64,000 nt of DNA from positions 62,001-126,000 of the forward strand of contig JAUJYN010000021.1 in the NCBI GenBank assembly GCA_030737835.1. Direction: 5' to 3'. The DNA is from Acorus gramineus (Eukaryota > Streptophyta > Magnoliopsida > Acorales > Acoraceae). Both the position numbers and the translations under genes were made by a program. Below are positions 1 through 12,829 of the stretch, one piece after another (position 1 is the first letter of the stretch; every line of letters begins with the position of its first letter). The notes beneath the pieces were generated by a model that did not search any database, was not told the DNA's origin, and worked only from the letters and a program-made list of their open reading frames with translations.

Positions 1-595
1 TAGGCGGTCCAGATGGACCTAGGCGACCGCCCGCCTAATAGCATGTTAATTAAGCGAGCGCTTGGGCCCGCCTACCTCCCTAAATCACACCTAGCCCGCT
101 TTAATCACGCCTAGCCCGCCCAATCCCTCGCCTAACCTCAAAAATAAAAAAACAAAAAAAACACAATCGAAAGATTGAAACATCACCTACCCAGCCGGCC
201 AACAGTGAAGCAAATTCTCCCGATCCCAAGTGAGTCTCTATTGCTTTTTTGTCTCTCCCTCCTATCTCTCCCCAAAATTACTGAACTTTAATCTCATTCT
301 CCCTCAATCTCTTCCCCCTTTTCTCCTTCTTTAATGCCACTAGGGTTAGATTATATTAATTTTGTTGAAATGGACTTGCACCAATAAATTAATTCATATG
401 TTCTTTATTTAGAAATAACATTCTTCATTTTAAGTAATATTCGTGAAAAAATTAAAAAATGCATAAGCAGATAAATAACTTTAATACAATTATCAATTTT
501 AATAATAAAATCTTAATTAAGCACCGCCTAGGCGCGCCCAGACACGCCTAGGCGGTTGGCCACCGCCTAAGCTCGCCTAGCCACCCAGACAACTA
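1..595. repeat. CG-rich inverted-repeat element, left end cut by window
   Basis: Both ends are packed with the self-complementary word CGCCTAGGCG and variants (1-130 and 521-590), with TTAATTAAG next to the inner edge of each arm (49-57 and 513-521). The middle is AT-rich and has no ORF. This is the layout of a non-autonomous inverted-repeat DNA transposon. The outer left end lies before base 1, so target duplication and superfamily cannot be judged. Confidence 0.45.
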
Positions 596-1431
596 TGATG
601 TATGCATAACCATTTCAAAATCAAATCAAAGTATATCAGACTTCCAGAAGTTGACATGAGCCAGAAGAAAGGGTAGGAAAGAATATCAATTCAGTGGGTG
701 TCAAAAAAATCTTAAACTGCATAAATAAATTTTAAAAAAACCTTAAATTGCAGAAATAAATTAAATAAAGCCTAATGCTCAAGTTTTGCAGTTGGTCCTG
801 TTCTTCATTTATATTTAACATTGTATGGCCCTAAAGATCCATAATTAAAAATTGAATCACCTCTGCATAATGATTGTCTATCAAGAACAACATGACTAAA
901 AAATATGTGTTGGGAATGAAAGAATATCATATTGCCAGAAGAAACTAATGGAATAATTTTATATTCAATAATAGAGGCCAAAAGGTCTCTTATATAGATT
1001 CAAGATGTACAAAACCCTAGAAATATAAAAAAACCAAAAAACCCATGGAAATATTCAAGTCGGGGGCCCTCCCCTGAGCCGGAGGGCCTATTCCACTATA
1101 TAACTCCAATATTGTCTATCAAACTGTGACCTTAATATACTCTTGTAAGATTATCCATATTCATGATAATCATTCAATAATAGCCTTCAACCTGTCCAAC
1201 ACACAATTATTGTCCTTCAGAGTGTTGGGTGCACAGGTAAGTTTTCATGTTAGTTTCTTACAGCACAAGAATTTCTATTTTTCTATCTCCGATCATATGT
1301 TATGACTGAGCCTAACTAAACTGGCTCAAGAACAACACCAAAAAAAGAAGCTTACCATGAAACCTTTCATGAAGAAAAATAGAAAGAAGTAACTGGTCAA
1401 AACTATATTTAAAGAACTGAAAAAACTTCAA
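596..1431. other. Noncoding, downstream flank of the minus-strand gene
   Basis: AT-rich, with no coding frame in either strand. It would hold the 3' UTR of the minus-strand gene ending at 1432. A GC-rich palindromic word (GGGGGCCCTCCCC, about 1063-1076) stands out but I cannot assign it. Part of this stretch (907-1196) begins TGTTGGGAATGA and ends CCAACA, like a small LTR, but no target duplication was found. Confidence 0.4.
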
Positions 1432-3648
1432 TCAGCTAGTAAGGATACTGCGCTTTATATACGTGTAGGGCAAAAGCTTTCGCTTCTTTAAATGCTTCGG
1501 GAGTTGAAATTCAGCAGGTCTTCCAATATCTTCAAGCAGTTTGTCAAATATCCACCCAACTTTGTTGCACTCAGGAGTCTGGCCCAGGAAAAAGACAAGC
1601 ATTAAATTTATTCTAAAAACAGAGAATTTAGGAAAGTTAAAAAAAGAGCAAACATTGCAGTGAAAACATCAAAGTGAATAAAATTCTATATAAAAAAATC
1701 CAGGACAGGGAAAGGTCAAATTATATTAATTTATAACCTCCTATCTACAACGAAAAATATTCTTTATATCAGAAGGCTTAAGTAAGCAAAAAGAAAATTG
1801 GATTTTAGTCATTGCAATCTGGTAAATGATCCTGATATAAAAAGCCAAAACCCATTAAAAAAAATTAGCTTATATGAAATCATGGAACATCTGTTTAGTG
1901 AATTCTTCCATATTAGTAGAGTACAGGGCAATAGGCCTTACAAACAACAATTCTACCTAGAAATTTCAGATTATCATTATAAATATAGCAGACATTTTTA
2001 TGATGTTTTTGTGTAACTAAGTTGACATGCGTTAAGGCTTTATAATAGGAAAAGAAGACTCACATTAAAATTAGTTATGACTTCAATGACATTCATCTTT
2101 ACATGATCATTTATAATAACATTTTCATTTCAGCTGATGTGTTACATTTTTCTAATAACCCATTAAACCTAAGGGTAAGAAGTTCGAACAAACTTTTGGA
2201 TTTGGCAAACTGAATCAAACAACAAGAAAAATATAAACATATGAACAGCTAGCAACCAATTATGGCAGAAAATAACTAGAGAAACCTCCAACCTTTTTTT
2301 TTATGGAAAGAAACCTCCAACCTTTAATATGTGGAGGAAAAGTCCCAATCAGATTTTATAAAAATACATCTCAAAAAGCTCACATTTACACCATAATATT
2401 GTTTGTTGCATTCAACATTGCAGTTGACACAGTCATGACCCAAACAGGGTCAAGAACTGCCTGGATATGTTGTCAATCAATTAGAGAATGATATCATCAA
2501 TCATGCAACTACCTCAGCAACATGTCTAGGAATAGTGGTCGGCATATGCCTGGGATTTGAGACATAATTTATCTATAACCTTTCAGATTTGCCCACATTT
2601 TGTGGGGGATGATGCTAACAGTTTGATTTACAGAAAAGAAAACAGAAGGAAGAGAAAGACTTGGCACGTAATACTTCCTATGAGATAGACACTTCTTCAT
2701 GAGGCATCTGGGAACTATTTAAAGGTCTCAGTCAATAGCGGTCTTCCATTGCCCAGGCAGATCAATAAATGAGATGTGCACCTCAATGGCAGATGGTTGG
2801 GAAAATTAATGCATACGCATTGAGGATTGCAAGCGTAAATCCACCAAATTATGTCCTATGTTGGCCTTCTCTGAACTATACTTGCAACCACCTAGGCACC
2901 TATGATGTAGCAAGTACAGAAATAAAGGATGAGATTAATCTTCAACAAGTTGAAGCTATGGTCATTAACTTGTGCTCTACTAGAGACATTTCCACAAGAA
3001 AATGTAGAAAATGCACAGCGTCAATGTGAAATATGCGACGACTATACCAAAAGGATCATGGTGACAATAATAACAACATCAACTCGATATCATGGGAAAT
3101 AAACTATAGAAATATGCACCACATAAAGTCATGAAGCACAGAGAATTCCATGATCAGGTAATACAATACAAATGTGAACAGCTAGAATGAAAGGCGTATA
3201 CCTCATCTTTGATTTTATATTTGGCGTGATGAGTGGCCTCACAGTTCTGTCAACGATAGTACACACAAAGTTTAACACACTTAAGAGCATAAGAAACACA
3301 GAATTCAAAAGAAAAGTACAAGAAAAAAACCAAAGAATGTCATAGCATACATTACAAAATGAATCATCTGTGGGCACATTATGCATACAAGCAGTCCATT
3401 GGCACGTCCGCTTATTTACTGCATTTGGAAGCAGTGCTGCGATGAGAGACTTCACATGAAGTAAATACATTCAATCAATCAGGAACAAGCAGAATTTGAA
3501 TCATCAAAAAAGCAATGAATATACCAGGCATCTGCAGAAGCCAATCCATTAAAGAGAGCGATTGAGCATCAATAACTCCTCCCTTGTTTAACAAATTTCT
3601 GGTGGACAATAAGCCTAAAACCGAAATGATCTGTGACAATGCATACAT
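1432..3648 (-). CDS. Spliced host-type gene of unknown function with a Cys4 zinc-ribbon-like motif
   Basis: Six exons fit one continuous reading frame on the minus strand: 3525-3648, 3351-3436, 3202-3246, 2392-2460, 2064-2096 and 1432-1578. They total 504 nt, about 167 codons plus TGA. Every junction has GT and AG, and the phases agree (the first exon ends in phase 1, the rest in phase 0). The start at 3648 follows an in-frame stop, so it is either the true ATG or the entry to an exon whose upstream partner I missed. Exons 2-3 encode TCQWTAC...DSFCNNC, a C-x4-C-x10-C-x2-C pattern like a RanBP2-type or other zinc ribbon, followed by HH. The last exon is basic and ends IKRSILTS. I do not recognise the family. 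The 741-bp third intron could hide another exon. Nothing else in the window looks like an intact host gene, so it may also be a captured or partial copy. Confidence 0.5.
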
Positions 3649-4540
3649 GATGAAGACATCAGGACTTCTCTATGTTTTCATCTGTTCCTTATTCCTAAAA
3701 CCCCAACACTATGCTCTGTAATAATGCATGATAGGTTAGAGAGGTAAGAAAATTCAAGTTCACCGGTTATCTCCCCACTTAAATTGTATATATTTTGATG
3801 CATTCAAAGCAGGAAAATCTAAAAACAACGCTAACTGCATTTCCTTTTTATGCCTTATCTTCACTGCCAATCTTCCCATGAGACAAAGAGCAGGAGAATG
3901 AGTTCATCATGCAACTCCTTCGCTGCCTAAATTTTCAATTTTGATACCACGCAAGAAAAGATCAATTTCACTGTACAGAAAAAATTTAATCAAACTCTTT
4001 CTAGGTAAGAAATCACTTTTCACACTGCACTGCATTTTTCAGATTTCTTGAATTCCTCAAAGTGTTTCCCGTTTTCGATATCACGCAATTTTCTTGCCTT
4101 CTTGGGGAAAAGTACTACTTTCTTTGACCTACTTATCGAAAATCTTGATTTCAAACTTAAGCATGTTTCAATCCATATATTAAAATTACCAAATTCTCTA
4201 TAACATCCATGGTTTTCCAATTCCCAAAAAGAAAAACTTTTCTCCGCATCAAAATTGTTTATTATGAGACAAAAACAGATTTTTTTGCTACGAAATCCAA
4301 AAACAATGAGAAGCACATCAAAATCAACCAAAAACAGAATTCCAGATCTGTAAACAGAGGAGAAGAAGTAGAGATCAGAACCTCTAAAGGGACCTGGAGA
4401 GAGAAGAACCGCGACGAAACTCCGCCGATGAAGCTTGTACGAAGGACGCAGAGAGGACCGCGATGGAGGGAGTTCGAATTCGAAACACGTTTTAGGTTTT
4501 TCGGTAGAGATAGAGGTTTGGTCTAATATGTCGACATTTT
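3649..4540 (-). promoter_or_regulatory. Probable 5' leader and promoter side of the minus-strand gene
   Basis: Read on the minus strand, about 4530-4400 is CT-rich and less AT-rich than its surroundings, like a plant 5' UTR. It has a good donor (CTCTCCAG then GTCCCT, near 4390). Below it are pyrimidine tracts and AGs that could close a leader intron. No in-frame ATG joins the exon at 3648 with certainty. The ORFs on either strand at 4020-4526 have no family features and are probably chance. Confidence 0.25.
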
Positions 4541-4712
4541 GGGGGCATGGGGTTGGACAAATCGTTAATTAAAGAGTTATGCCATAACATCTGACTTCTT
4601 TCGTGGTTACTTTGTTTTATACTTTTATACGTGTAAAAAAAAAGGGAATATACCAAAACAAATCATTTAATACAAAACTAGTTAAATGCACGTGGTATAT
4701 CGTACTTGAAAA

Positions 4713-7700
4713 CAGGAGCGGATTTAAAGGGGGGGTATACGGTGGCCATGCCCCCCCCCCCCCCCCCTCTTTTCTTTTTTTTTGATCTTAGGTTTGATTA
4801 AGTGAATTCATGCACAATGCCCCCCCCCCCTCCAAAACATGAAATGGATGGCTAAGATGATCATCCCCCATTTCTTCTAAATAATTAAATGAATGGCTGA
4901 GATGATCCCCCCTAAATGATAAAATGGATGGCTAAGATGATCCCCCTCATTCATATTTAAGCAAGTTGTGAAAAAGAGAGAGAGAAAGCAAGCTCTGTTA
5001 AAACTATTTTAGGTATCTTCGGCTGTCCATTCACAATAGATCCCAAATTCCAAACAAAAGAAGGGATCTCCAAAACAAAACCCTCGCAGCCTCCCCAAAA
5101 ACTCTCTGTTGCATTTCTTTATCTCTTTTGAGTCAAGGTATGATGTGCAAATTCTTTACATATTATTCTTCTTTTACAAATTCCAATGTTAACAAGTAAC
5201 AATTATCATTCATTCATTCTTTATTTCTTTCCCTCCAATAGGTCATTTGAGTTTTGATTTTGATATGTTTAGATGTCAAGTTAACAAATTTTACTCTTTT
5301 TTATTATTATTTTCAATCTTAAGGGGAGGGCAGAGAGGGCAGTATCAAATAATCAAATGTTTAATATGTTGACATGTATATTTTTATTTGAATTGTAAAG
5401 TGTAAAACCCCACGACAAATATTCGTCTTCAATTTATTTGATGCTTGGTATTTATTTGATTCAATTTTAGGGCTAAGGACTAAGGTTAATGGAATGTAAA
5501 TTGGTTATTGAATGAACATAATTCTAATTTTTTTTTTTTTTTTGTATTAAGAGGTTTGGTACATCATGGTTAAGTCATCTAAAATTGATTTTTTCTTCAA
5601 GAAAAAAGATCAATAAGAGAAATCTCATACAAATGCATCATTTGATCTCAATGCCTCAAATATTGCACCTCGCCCTTCTAAAGCGCCTAGAATTGAATTG
5701 TCAGAATTTGATATAAGTTCCTTAGAACGTGATCGGGGATTACGTCGTCCAATATTGGATTATCATCTTAATCAGCGTGATGAAGTTCGTCGTAAATATA
5801 TTAAAGTTGGTCCATATCAGCATGTTCTTTTGGAATCTTTTCCGGGCCTGAAAAGCATCATCGTCGATTTAATTCATCATGATTTAAATTAAATCATGGT
5901 TTAAATTGTTTCCAACTTGGTTAGAGTATTCTCCATCTAAAGATGCAGCTTTTTGTTTACTATGCTATCTTTTTAATCACAAAGCACAAGAACATCCTAT
6001 AGCAAATGCATTCACAAAAGAAGGATTTCGTAGTTGGAAAAAAGTTAATGATGGACATAATTGTGTTTTCTAGTTCATGTGGGTAAAAATCCAAACCCTT
6101 CACATAATGCAGCAGAACAATCATGTAGAGAATTGATGAGTCAAGCACAGCATATTGAAAAAGTGATCCACAAGCAAACTTTCACCCAAATTGAAAACAA
6201 CCGTTTACGACTGAAAGCTTCAATAGATGTTGTTAGATGGTTAACATTCCAAGCATGTGCATTTAGGGGCCATGATGAGAGCATTAAGTTTAAGAATCAT
6301 GGCAATTTCATTGAGATGATTAAGATCCTAGCATCCTATGATAAAAAAAAAAAAAAAAAGTGGTTGATGTTGTCTTAGAAAGGGCTTCAGGGAATGCTAA
6401 ATATACATCACCAAAGATCAAAAAGAAATTTTACATATTTTCTCAAGCAAGGTGCGAAATGTTATCTGTAATGAAATTGGTGATGCAAAATTTTGTATTA
6501 TGGTTGATGAAGCACGAGATGAATCTAAAAGAGAACAAATGGCACTTGTTTTGAGATTTGTTGATAAAAAAGGATCTGTTCGGGAACGGTTTTTTTGATC
6601 TTGCTCATGTTTCTGACACATCTGCATTAACTTTGAAGAATGAGATATTTACAATTCTTTCTCGCTTCAATTTGAGTATTCAGAATATTCGAGGTCAAGG
6701 TTATGATGGTGCTAGTAATATGCGTGGGGAATGGAATAGATTGAAGGCTTTATTATTGATTGATTGTCAATATGCTTATTATATTCATTGCAGGGCTCAT
6801 CGTCTCCAACTAGCATTAGTTGCAGCTTCCGGAGAAGTAATTCCTATCCATCAGTTCTTCAATAATTTGACTTGGATTGTTAATATTGTTGGTGCTTCAT
6901 GTAAACGTCACGATGAATTACAAGCAGCTCAAGCACTTGAAATTGAGCGCTTGCTTGCCATTGATGAGTTGGAGACTGGTAAAGGACTTAACCAAATTGG
7001 CACTTTACAAAGAGTTGGAGACACTCGTTGGGGATCTCACTTTGGTTCTATTGGTGGTTTGATAAGGATGTTTAAAGCAACTTGTTCAGTTATTCAGAAT
7101 ATTATTGCAGATGGAACAACATATGTTCAACGAAAGGATGCAGATGCAAATGCAGCTTATGATGCATTAACTTCTTTTGAGTTTATTTTTAACCTGCATC
7201 TTATGAAAGAAATTATGGGCATCATTGATAATTTATGTCAAGTTTTGCAACGCAAATCTCAAAATATCTTGAATGCAATGAGTTTAGTCTCTACCACCAA
7301 AGCACTTATTCAAAAAATGAGAGATGATGGTTGGGATAGTTTTCAGCGCAAAGTATTATTATTTTGTCAAGAGCATCAGATTGATATCCCTGATATGACC
7401 GCCCATTACAATGCAGGTCACGGAAGGCGTCGATATCAAGATCCCATTACACTAGAACATCACTATCGGGTTGATATATTTAATGCAACTATAGATTCTC
7501 AATTGCGAGAGCTAAATGACAGGTTCAATGAGCACACAATGGCACTTCTTGTGCTTGCCTCAGCCTTAAATCCTGCAGATAGCTACAAATTGTTTAATAT
7601 TAATAACATATATTGTTTAGTGGACAAGTTCTATCCAGGAGACTTCACTGATTAAGAAAAGTTTCATTTGCGATTTCAGTTACAACACTATCAACTTGAT

Positions 7701-8249
7701 GTTTCTAGTCATCCAGTTCTTAAAAATGTGAAAACACTTGCTAACCTATGCCAAGGGTTGTTAGAGACAAGAAAATCAGAAATTTACTTTCTTGTTGATA
7801 GACTCATTCGCCTTGTACTGACTCTTCCAGTTTCAATGGTAACCACGGAGCAAGCAATTTTAGCCATGAATATCATTAAAACAAGACTTCGAAGCATAAT
7901 GGAGGATGAGTTTCTTAGGGATTATCTAGTGGTATACATAGAAAAAGAAATTGCAGAGAACTTTAGTGTGGATGCAATTATAGATGATGTTTACACCATG
8001 AAGGAACATCAAGCACAACTTTGAATTATGTAAATTTTAAAAGTTTCTTTTTTGCACACATGACTGAGTCTCTAAACTTTTTTGTTTGTTTTATCCATTC
8101 AAGTTTAGTTTCCTCAGTCATTTTGTTTATTTTTGTTCTTGTATGTATAGAATTATGAAGTTTTAGTGGACAGAATTATAGAGTAAATATGTGACTTTGT
8201 TATTCAAATTTAAGTGGCCCCCCTTCTAATATTTCTGGTTCCGCCCCTG
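4713..8249 (+). mobile_element. hAT-superfamily DNA transposon, decayed
   Basis: The element starts CAGGAGCGGA and ends TCCGCCCCTG, giving a roughly 10-bp terminal inverted repeat (CAGGRGCGGA) of hAT type. It encloses one transposase-derived frame in the right orientation. The flanking 8-mers (CTTGAAAA and TGAATATA) match only loosely, so the target duplication has decayed or the edges are off by a few bases. The 5' subterminal part has a run of 17 C (4751-4767) and three copies of a word like ATGGATGGCTAAGATGATCC (4845-4945), possible transposase-binding repeats. The transposase is broken, so this copy cannot move alone. Confidence 0.7.
5566..8023 (+). pseudogene. hAT transposase pseudogene (TTF-type zinc finger, ZMYM1-like, with dimerisation domain)
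   Basis: This is a cut-and-paste transposase, broken by stops and frameshifts. ATG at 5566 opens a short basic N-terminus ending at a stop near 5614. Recognisable pieces follow: 5698-5891; 5897-6073 in another frame, with WLEYSPSKDAAFCLLCYLF, the TTF-type zinc finger; 6073-6375, a DUF4371-like start; 6440-7654, the catalytic-core region with GQGYDGASNM and HCRAHRLQLAL; and 7668-8021, the hAT C-terminal dimerisation domain (TTEQAILAMNIIKTRLR, then DEFLRDYLVVYIEKE). A 16-A run at 6344-6359 sits at one frame break. The intact protein would be about 780-800 residues. Lesions total at least two stops and three frame changes. Such genes are often labelled host zinc-finger proteins; the flanking TIRs argue for a transposon here. 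Confidence 0.85.
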
Positions 8250-11200
8250 TGAATATATATTTATGTACACAATTTCAAATAAAAATAAATAGATTTATAT
8301 GTGAACATTTATAATAAACTTATAATTACTATATATATTATTTTCATCTAATAAAAGATTATAACAAAAATTTCATTAAACTGATGGAGAGAGAATGAAG
8401 TCAAAATTATATATATTTGTATCATGTTATTACAAATATTTGACAAATGTAAATGAAAAATTACATTTTTCTAAAATAAGTTCATACTCAAACCTTAAAT
8501 AACAAACATAATATGAAAATAATACCATATTTCCCTCACAATTGTCACATAAATTAATTCACGTATAAATCTCCTGAATATATTCAAACTCTTAATTGAA
8601 TACCACTTGTGCGAGTTAAATGTAAAAAATAAAAAAGACCTACAACATACTATGTTTGAAAGTTCTTCATCAAATTCTTCTATCACTCTCTCACCCACAT
8701 GGCCCTATTCAATCATGTTTTATCTTAACTTCCTTGGGAATAGTGAATGACTACATTTAACTAAATTTTTTTTTATTGATATACAACCATATAAAGACTT
8801 AATATTTTCATAAATTGCATAGGTATAACAATTATGGCATGTCACAAACATTATTTTTCAAAAACTTAACTCTTAAATCAACAAACCATATAAGGTTAAT
8901 ATACCCCTTATAAGATGTTTGAGTTGAATTCAAACTTTTTTGTAGGCCCTTTATTTATTCCAACATTACAAAGGTCACATTCTTCATCACATACAAATAT
9001 TTAAGAAAAAAAACTACAACATGTCACATTTGAATGTTCTTCTCCATTCAATTTTAAATTAAACATTAACTACTTAAAGAATTTTACTTTAAAATCACAT
9101 ATGCATGAGAATTATACTTTATCTATTAAACCAATTTTTCATATAACTCCATAATCAAATCAAATCAAACATTTAATTGAAAGTCGTCATCATGGATTAA
9201 TTAAAAGTGGGAAAACATAACTAACATTTTAAGTTACTTCTCTATTTATTTACATGATAAAACAATATTCATATAAAAGCTCATTGTTAATTATATATCT
9301 CATATTGTATCATCATGGATGCATAACCATGTAAACCCTAATTTAAATCATAAATTAAATTTCATAGATGTTCCACCACTTTTACTGCATCTATTTTTTT
9401 TATCACTGAAAAACACATCTAATCAAATTCTATAAATAAGCTGACTTGACTTGACAATTATAGTACATTTATTATAGAACACAAAGAAGCTTTTGATTTG
9501 TCGTAATGGTGCTCTTCAAAAATGACACATTGCTTAATTTATTTTTTATTTATGAAACACTTAATTCATTTATTATTTTCTTTATGGAACACATTATTTA
9601 AAAAAAAAAAAATATTAAAAATCAATAACATCTAAGAAACTAAGAAATAAAAAAATAATTGAATAAAACAGATAAACAAAAATAATTTTATTATTCATAC
9701 CCATCCGTTGAAGAGAGAGGGTTTTGATGTAGTGGCCTTCAAAAATGACAAATTAAAACCAACAAAATGTAACATAAAATATAATTAACATCTATAAAAT
9801 TGTGAAATAAAATTAATTTTTTTTAAAAATATCTGAACATTAACCGTGGGGAGATTTACATATAGTATGTATTTTGATCAACTTTCAAAATTTTCATCAT
9901 CAACGACTCATTATCCAACTTTTACAATTTTGAATCCAACCTTAGTTGTGAGTCTTTAAAGCAAGACAATATATATAAAATTTTATGCAATACAAAGAAA
10001 AACAAAATCCCACAATCTATATAAAAAAGAAATATGATTGATAATTGAAGCATTTTACGATGTTAGTCACTCTCTTCCCCATTACCTTCACATCACCAGA
10101 AAAATTTGTTTTAAATTTACATTGAAGAAATATAATAAAACGATAATAAAGGGGAAGACATTCTTACCTGAACTCCATTTGTTTTTGCTCCTCCAATGTG
10201 GGAGTATTTTATCTGTGGGAGAATAAGATTAATTGAGATAATATGTTTGAATAAGAAATGAAAATCTATATCTATAACATCTAAACAATATAATATCAAT
10301 AAGTTTAATTGAACCTTCCAAATCATCTAAAAAATATATATATTTTTAGATTAGATGCATGTGCTCGTAGTAAAAAAAAAAACTTTAACAATGCGACCCT
10401 CAGCACAAATATATGTACATATAAAATCATGTAAAAGCTATCTAATTAAAATTTTAAGTCATAGATTATGAAATTCAAAGAAAAATTGATTAAGCATTCA
10501 TATGTATTTTGCTTCCACAAAAATAATTAATTAGATGATTAAAACATACAAAAACTAATTCTTTTTTTTTAACCTTGATTTTGTGTTCGAGGGGAATCTG
10601 TTCTCCATGAATGAACAAATCAATTCACCTGTATAGTAAAAAAAATACAATTAAAATGAAAGATGAAAAAACTAAATATTTATTGAGACAAATATTAAAA
10701 ACAAAAGTCTAAAATAATAATCCACCTAAAATAAGAAAGAAATTAAATTATTATAAACAAAAGAACACAAAATAAATATATTGTTAGCTAGATTGATCAA
10801 ATGAGAAGGGAGTGTATGGTTTTTGAGGTAGTCGGGTAATATAAACTTTTTTATGGAGGATTTTGGGGTTCTTTGTGGAGGATTTTAGGAAGGATTTGTT
10901 AAAGGTTTTTAAATAGGTCATACAACCAAGACAGATGTGGAGATCAGAATATATTTTAACCATTCAAATATATTTAAGAATCCCTAAATATAATATATTA
11001 TTTTTTCTTATAAATATTTTTTTTTGTACATGAATATCTAAATGATTTTTAATTAATCCAAAAAATCCCAAAAAAATGGAAAATGCAACCCAAATCCAAA
11101 TATTATTTAAATATTATGTATCATTGAATAATATTAAAATTTAATAAATATATATTATTATGGATAAGATTTTTTTTAAAATAAATCGCTTATTAAAAAA

Positions 11201-11391
11201 CAACAAAATAAAATATGGATACTTTTTTAAGAATAATAAAAAAATTCCAATAAAATGGAAAATGCAATCCAAATCCAAATACTATTTAAATATTGTGTAT
11301 CATTGAATAATTTTAAAATTTTAAAATTCAAATAAATATATATAATAGTTAATTAATTATTTAAAAGATAAAAAAGAAAATGAAAAAACTG
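8250..11391. other. AT-rich intergenic DNA, no gene supported
   Basis: Over 3 kb of AT-rich sequence without a convincing gene. A short open stretch at about 10175-10219 on the minus strand has an acceptor (CTCCCACAG), a 45-nt open frame (IKYSHIGGAKTNGVQ) and a GTAAGA donor. Similar weak exon-like pieces lie at about 10575-10632 and 9705-9740. They do not join into a recognisable protein. A duplicated stretch of about 90 bp (TGGAAAATGCAAYCCAAATC and what follows) occurs near 11077 and 11257. Confidence 0.4.
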
Positions 11392-11624
11392 GGTTAGAAT
11401 CCTTTTAATAGGGAAGTAATATATATTAGTAATTAATCAACTGTTTAAAGGATAAAAAGGAAAATAAAAGTACTTTTAATCCATGTATATATATCATGTA
11501 TTTATCCATTATATATTTTAAAATTGTAAAATTTAAATTAGTAGATATATTAATAATTAATCAATTGTTTAAAGGATAAAAAAGGAAATGAAAATACTGG
11601 GTCAGAATCCTTTTAATAAGTAAG

Positions 11625-11692
<68 letters not shown>

Positions 11693-11990
11693 TTATCCAT
11701 TATATATTTTAAAATTGTAAAATTTAAATTAGTAAATATATTAGTGATTAATAAATTGTTTAAAGGATATAAAGGGAAATGAAGATATTGGTTCAGAATT
11801 CTTTTAATAAGTAAGTAATAGATATATATATATATCATGTATTTATCCATTATATATTTTAAAATTGTAAAATTTAAGTTAGTAGATATATTAATAATTA
11901 ATCAATTTTTTAAAGGATAAAAAATGAAATGAAAATACTGGATCAGAATCCTTTTAATAAGTAAGTAATAGATACACAAATAAACCATTT
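11392..11990. repeat. Four-unit AT-rich tandem repeat with a (TA)n microsatellite
   Basis: The word YCAGAATCCTTTTAATAAGT or a close variant restarts at 11392, 11601, 11791 and 11941. Each unit goes on through CATGTATTTATCCATTATA and TTTAAAGGATAAAAARGGAAA. Unit length varies (about 209, 190 and 150 bp), mostly because of a TA tract whose longest run is 11627-11688. The tyrosine/isoleucine-rich minus-strand frame across 11602-11850 is a by-product of the TA run. Confidence 0.8.
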
Positions 11991-12140
11991 TTAAAAATTT
12001 TACCCAAAAAAGTAAAATGATTTTTACTGCCCTTATATTATTTAGTATTTAAACACTATCAAACATATTTAATTGTTTAATGCCCCAAATAAGAACAATA
12101 ATAAATAATAAAATATTTTTTATTTGTGCATAAAGTTTAT

Positions 12141-12389
12141 TATTTTTTTGTATATCTTTTTTTTTCATTTGATATGGGAGGGACTCCCCATGGCAGACCT
12201 TACGGGTTACAGCCTGAGAAGGCTACCTTCGACTGTTTGTCCCTGGTCCCACATAAAATTCTTTTGAATTTTGCCTAAAACAGGAGGTATGACACAAAGT
12301 CAAGACTCGAACCCAAGACCTACCCTTAACACAGGTTAGCCCTAAACCTTTGTGATATGGCCACTGGGGACTATTTTTTTTGTATATCT
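12141..12389 (-). mobile_element. tRNA-derived SINE with 17-18 bp target duplication
   Basis: On the minus strand the body 12371-12158 carries a pol III B-box-like GGGTTCGAGTCT (12303-12314 on plus) about 60 nt from its 5' end, an A-box-like stretch near CCAGTGGCCATATCAC, and a 3' A-rich tail (T-run at 12158-12165 on plus). It is flanked by TATTTTTTTGTATATCT at 12141-12157 and the same word with one more T at 12372-12389, a target duplication of the length expected for LINE-driven retroposition. It has no coding capacity. Confidence 0.85.
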
Positions 12390-12686
12390 AAATACACCAT
12401 TAAAAGTTAAATTATAAAAATTAAAATCTTTCATTATAAAATACTTCTTAGATATTTTTAAACTTTATAAAATATTTTGGGGCACTTATATATGTTTAAT
12501 ATTATAAAAATTTCTTATGCAAGACATGTATAAGATATAAATAAGAAAAAAAATTAGAAAAAATCCAAAAAAATATATATTATCATTTAAGAATGGCAAT
12601 TTTGACAATGTTAACATTTTTTATAGCATACTTAAAAAATTTAAGAACATATAAAATCACTCTAAAATAAAAAATCATTTCTTATA
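12390..12686. other. AT-rich spacer, nothing recognised
   Basis: About 300 bp of AT-rich DNA between the SINE and the flanking repeat of the long-TIR element. No ORF, repeat or RNA gene seen. Confidence 0.4.
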
Positions 12687-12829
12687 ATGATATTATTTTT
12701 CAATTACATGATGGTGTGGAAAGTTTTAAATATAGTGAGAGAGAGTTTATAAGAGTTAAGGGCATTTGCATCATTTTAGGTTATGAGATTATTAAATGAG
12801 ACTTTTTTCAATAGAATTCTTAAAAATAA
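12687..12829. repeat. Left copy of a 145-bp direct repeat flanking the long-TIR element
   Basis: This sequence (TGATATTATT at the start, TTTTCAATAGAATTCTTAAA near the end) recurs at 14190-14335 with a few substitutions and one short indel. The two copies bracket the long-TIR element exactly. They are far too long for a transposition target duplication. Confidence 0.75.

Noticed and set aside
907-1196. Possible ~290-bp solo LTR (TGTTGGGAATGA to CCAACA)
   Set aside because: No matching 5-bp flanks and no partner copy in the window.
2769-3029. 86-codon plus-strand frame inside the host gene
   Set aside because: Lies in the intron region of a minus-strand gene, has no motif, no splice or codon support; antisense chance frame more likely.
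4020-4526. Overlapping 103- and 105-codon frames on opposite strands
   Set aside because: Both are compositionally ordinary AT-rich frames over a likely 5' leader; no homology recognised and they cannot both be real.
10175-10219. 45-nt exon-like frame with splice sites on minus
   Set aside because: Neighbouring exon-like pieces do not join in frame into a recognisable protein; kept only as a note in the region entry.
11602-11850. 82-codon Tyr/Ile-rich minus-strand frame
   Set aside because: Translation of a (TA)n microsatellite.
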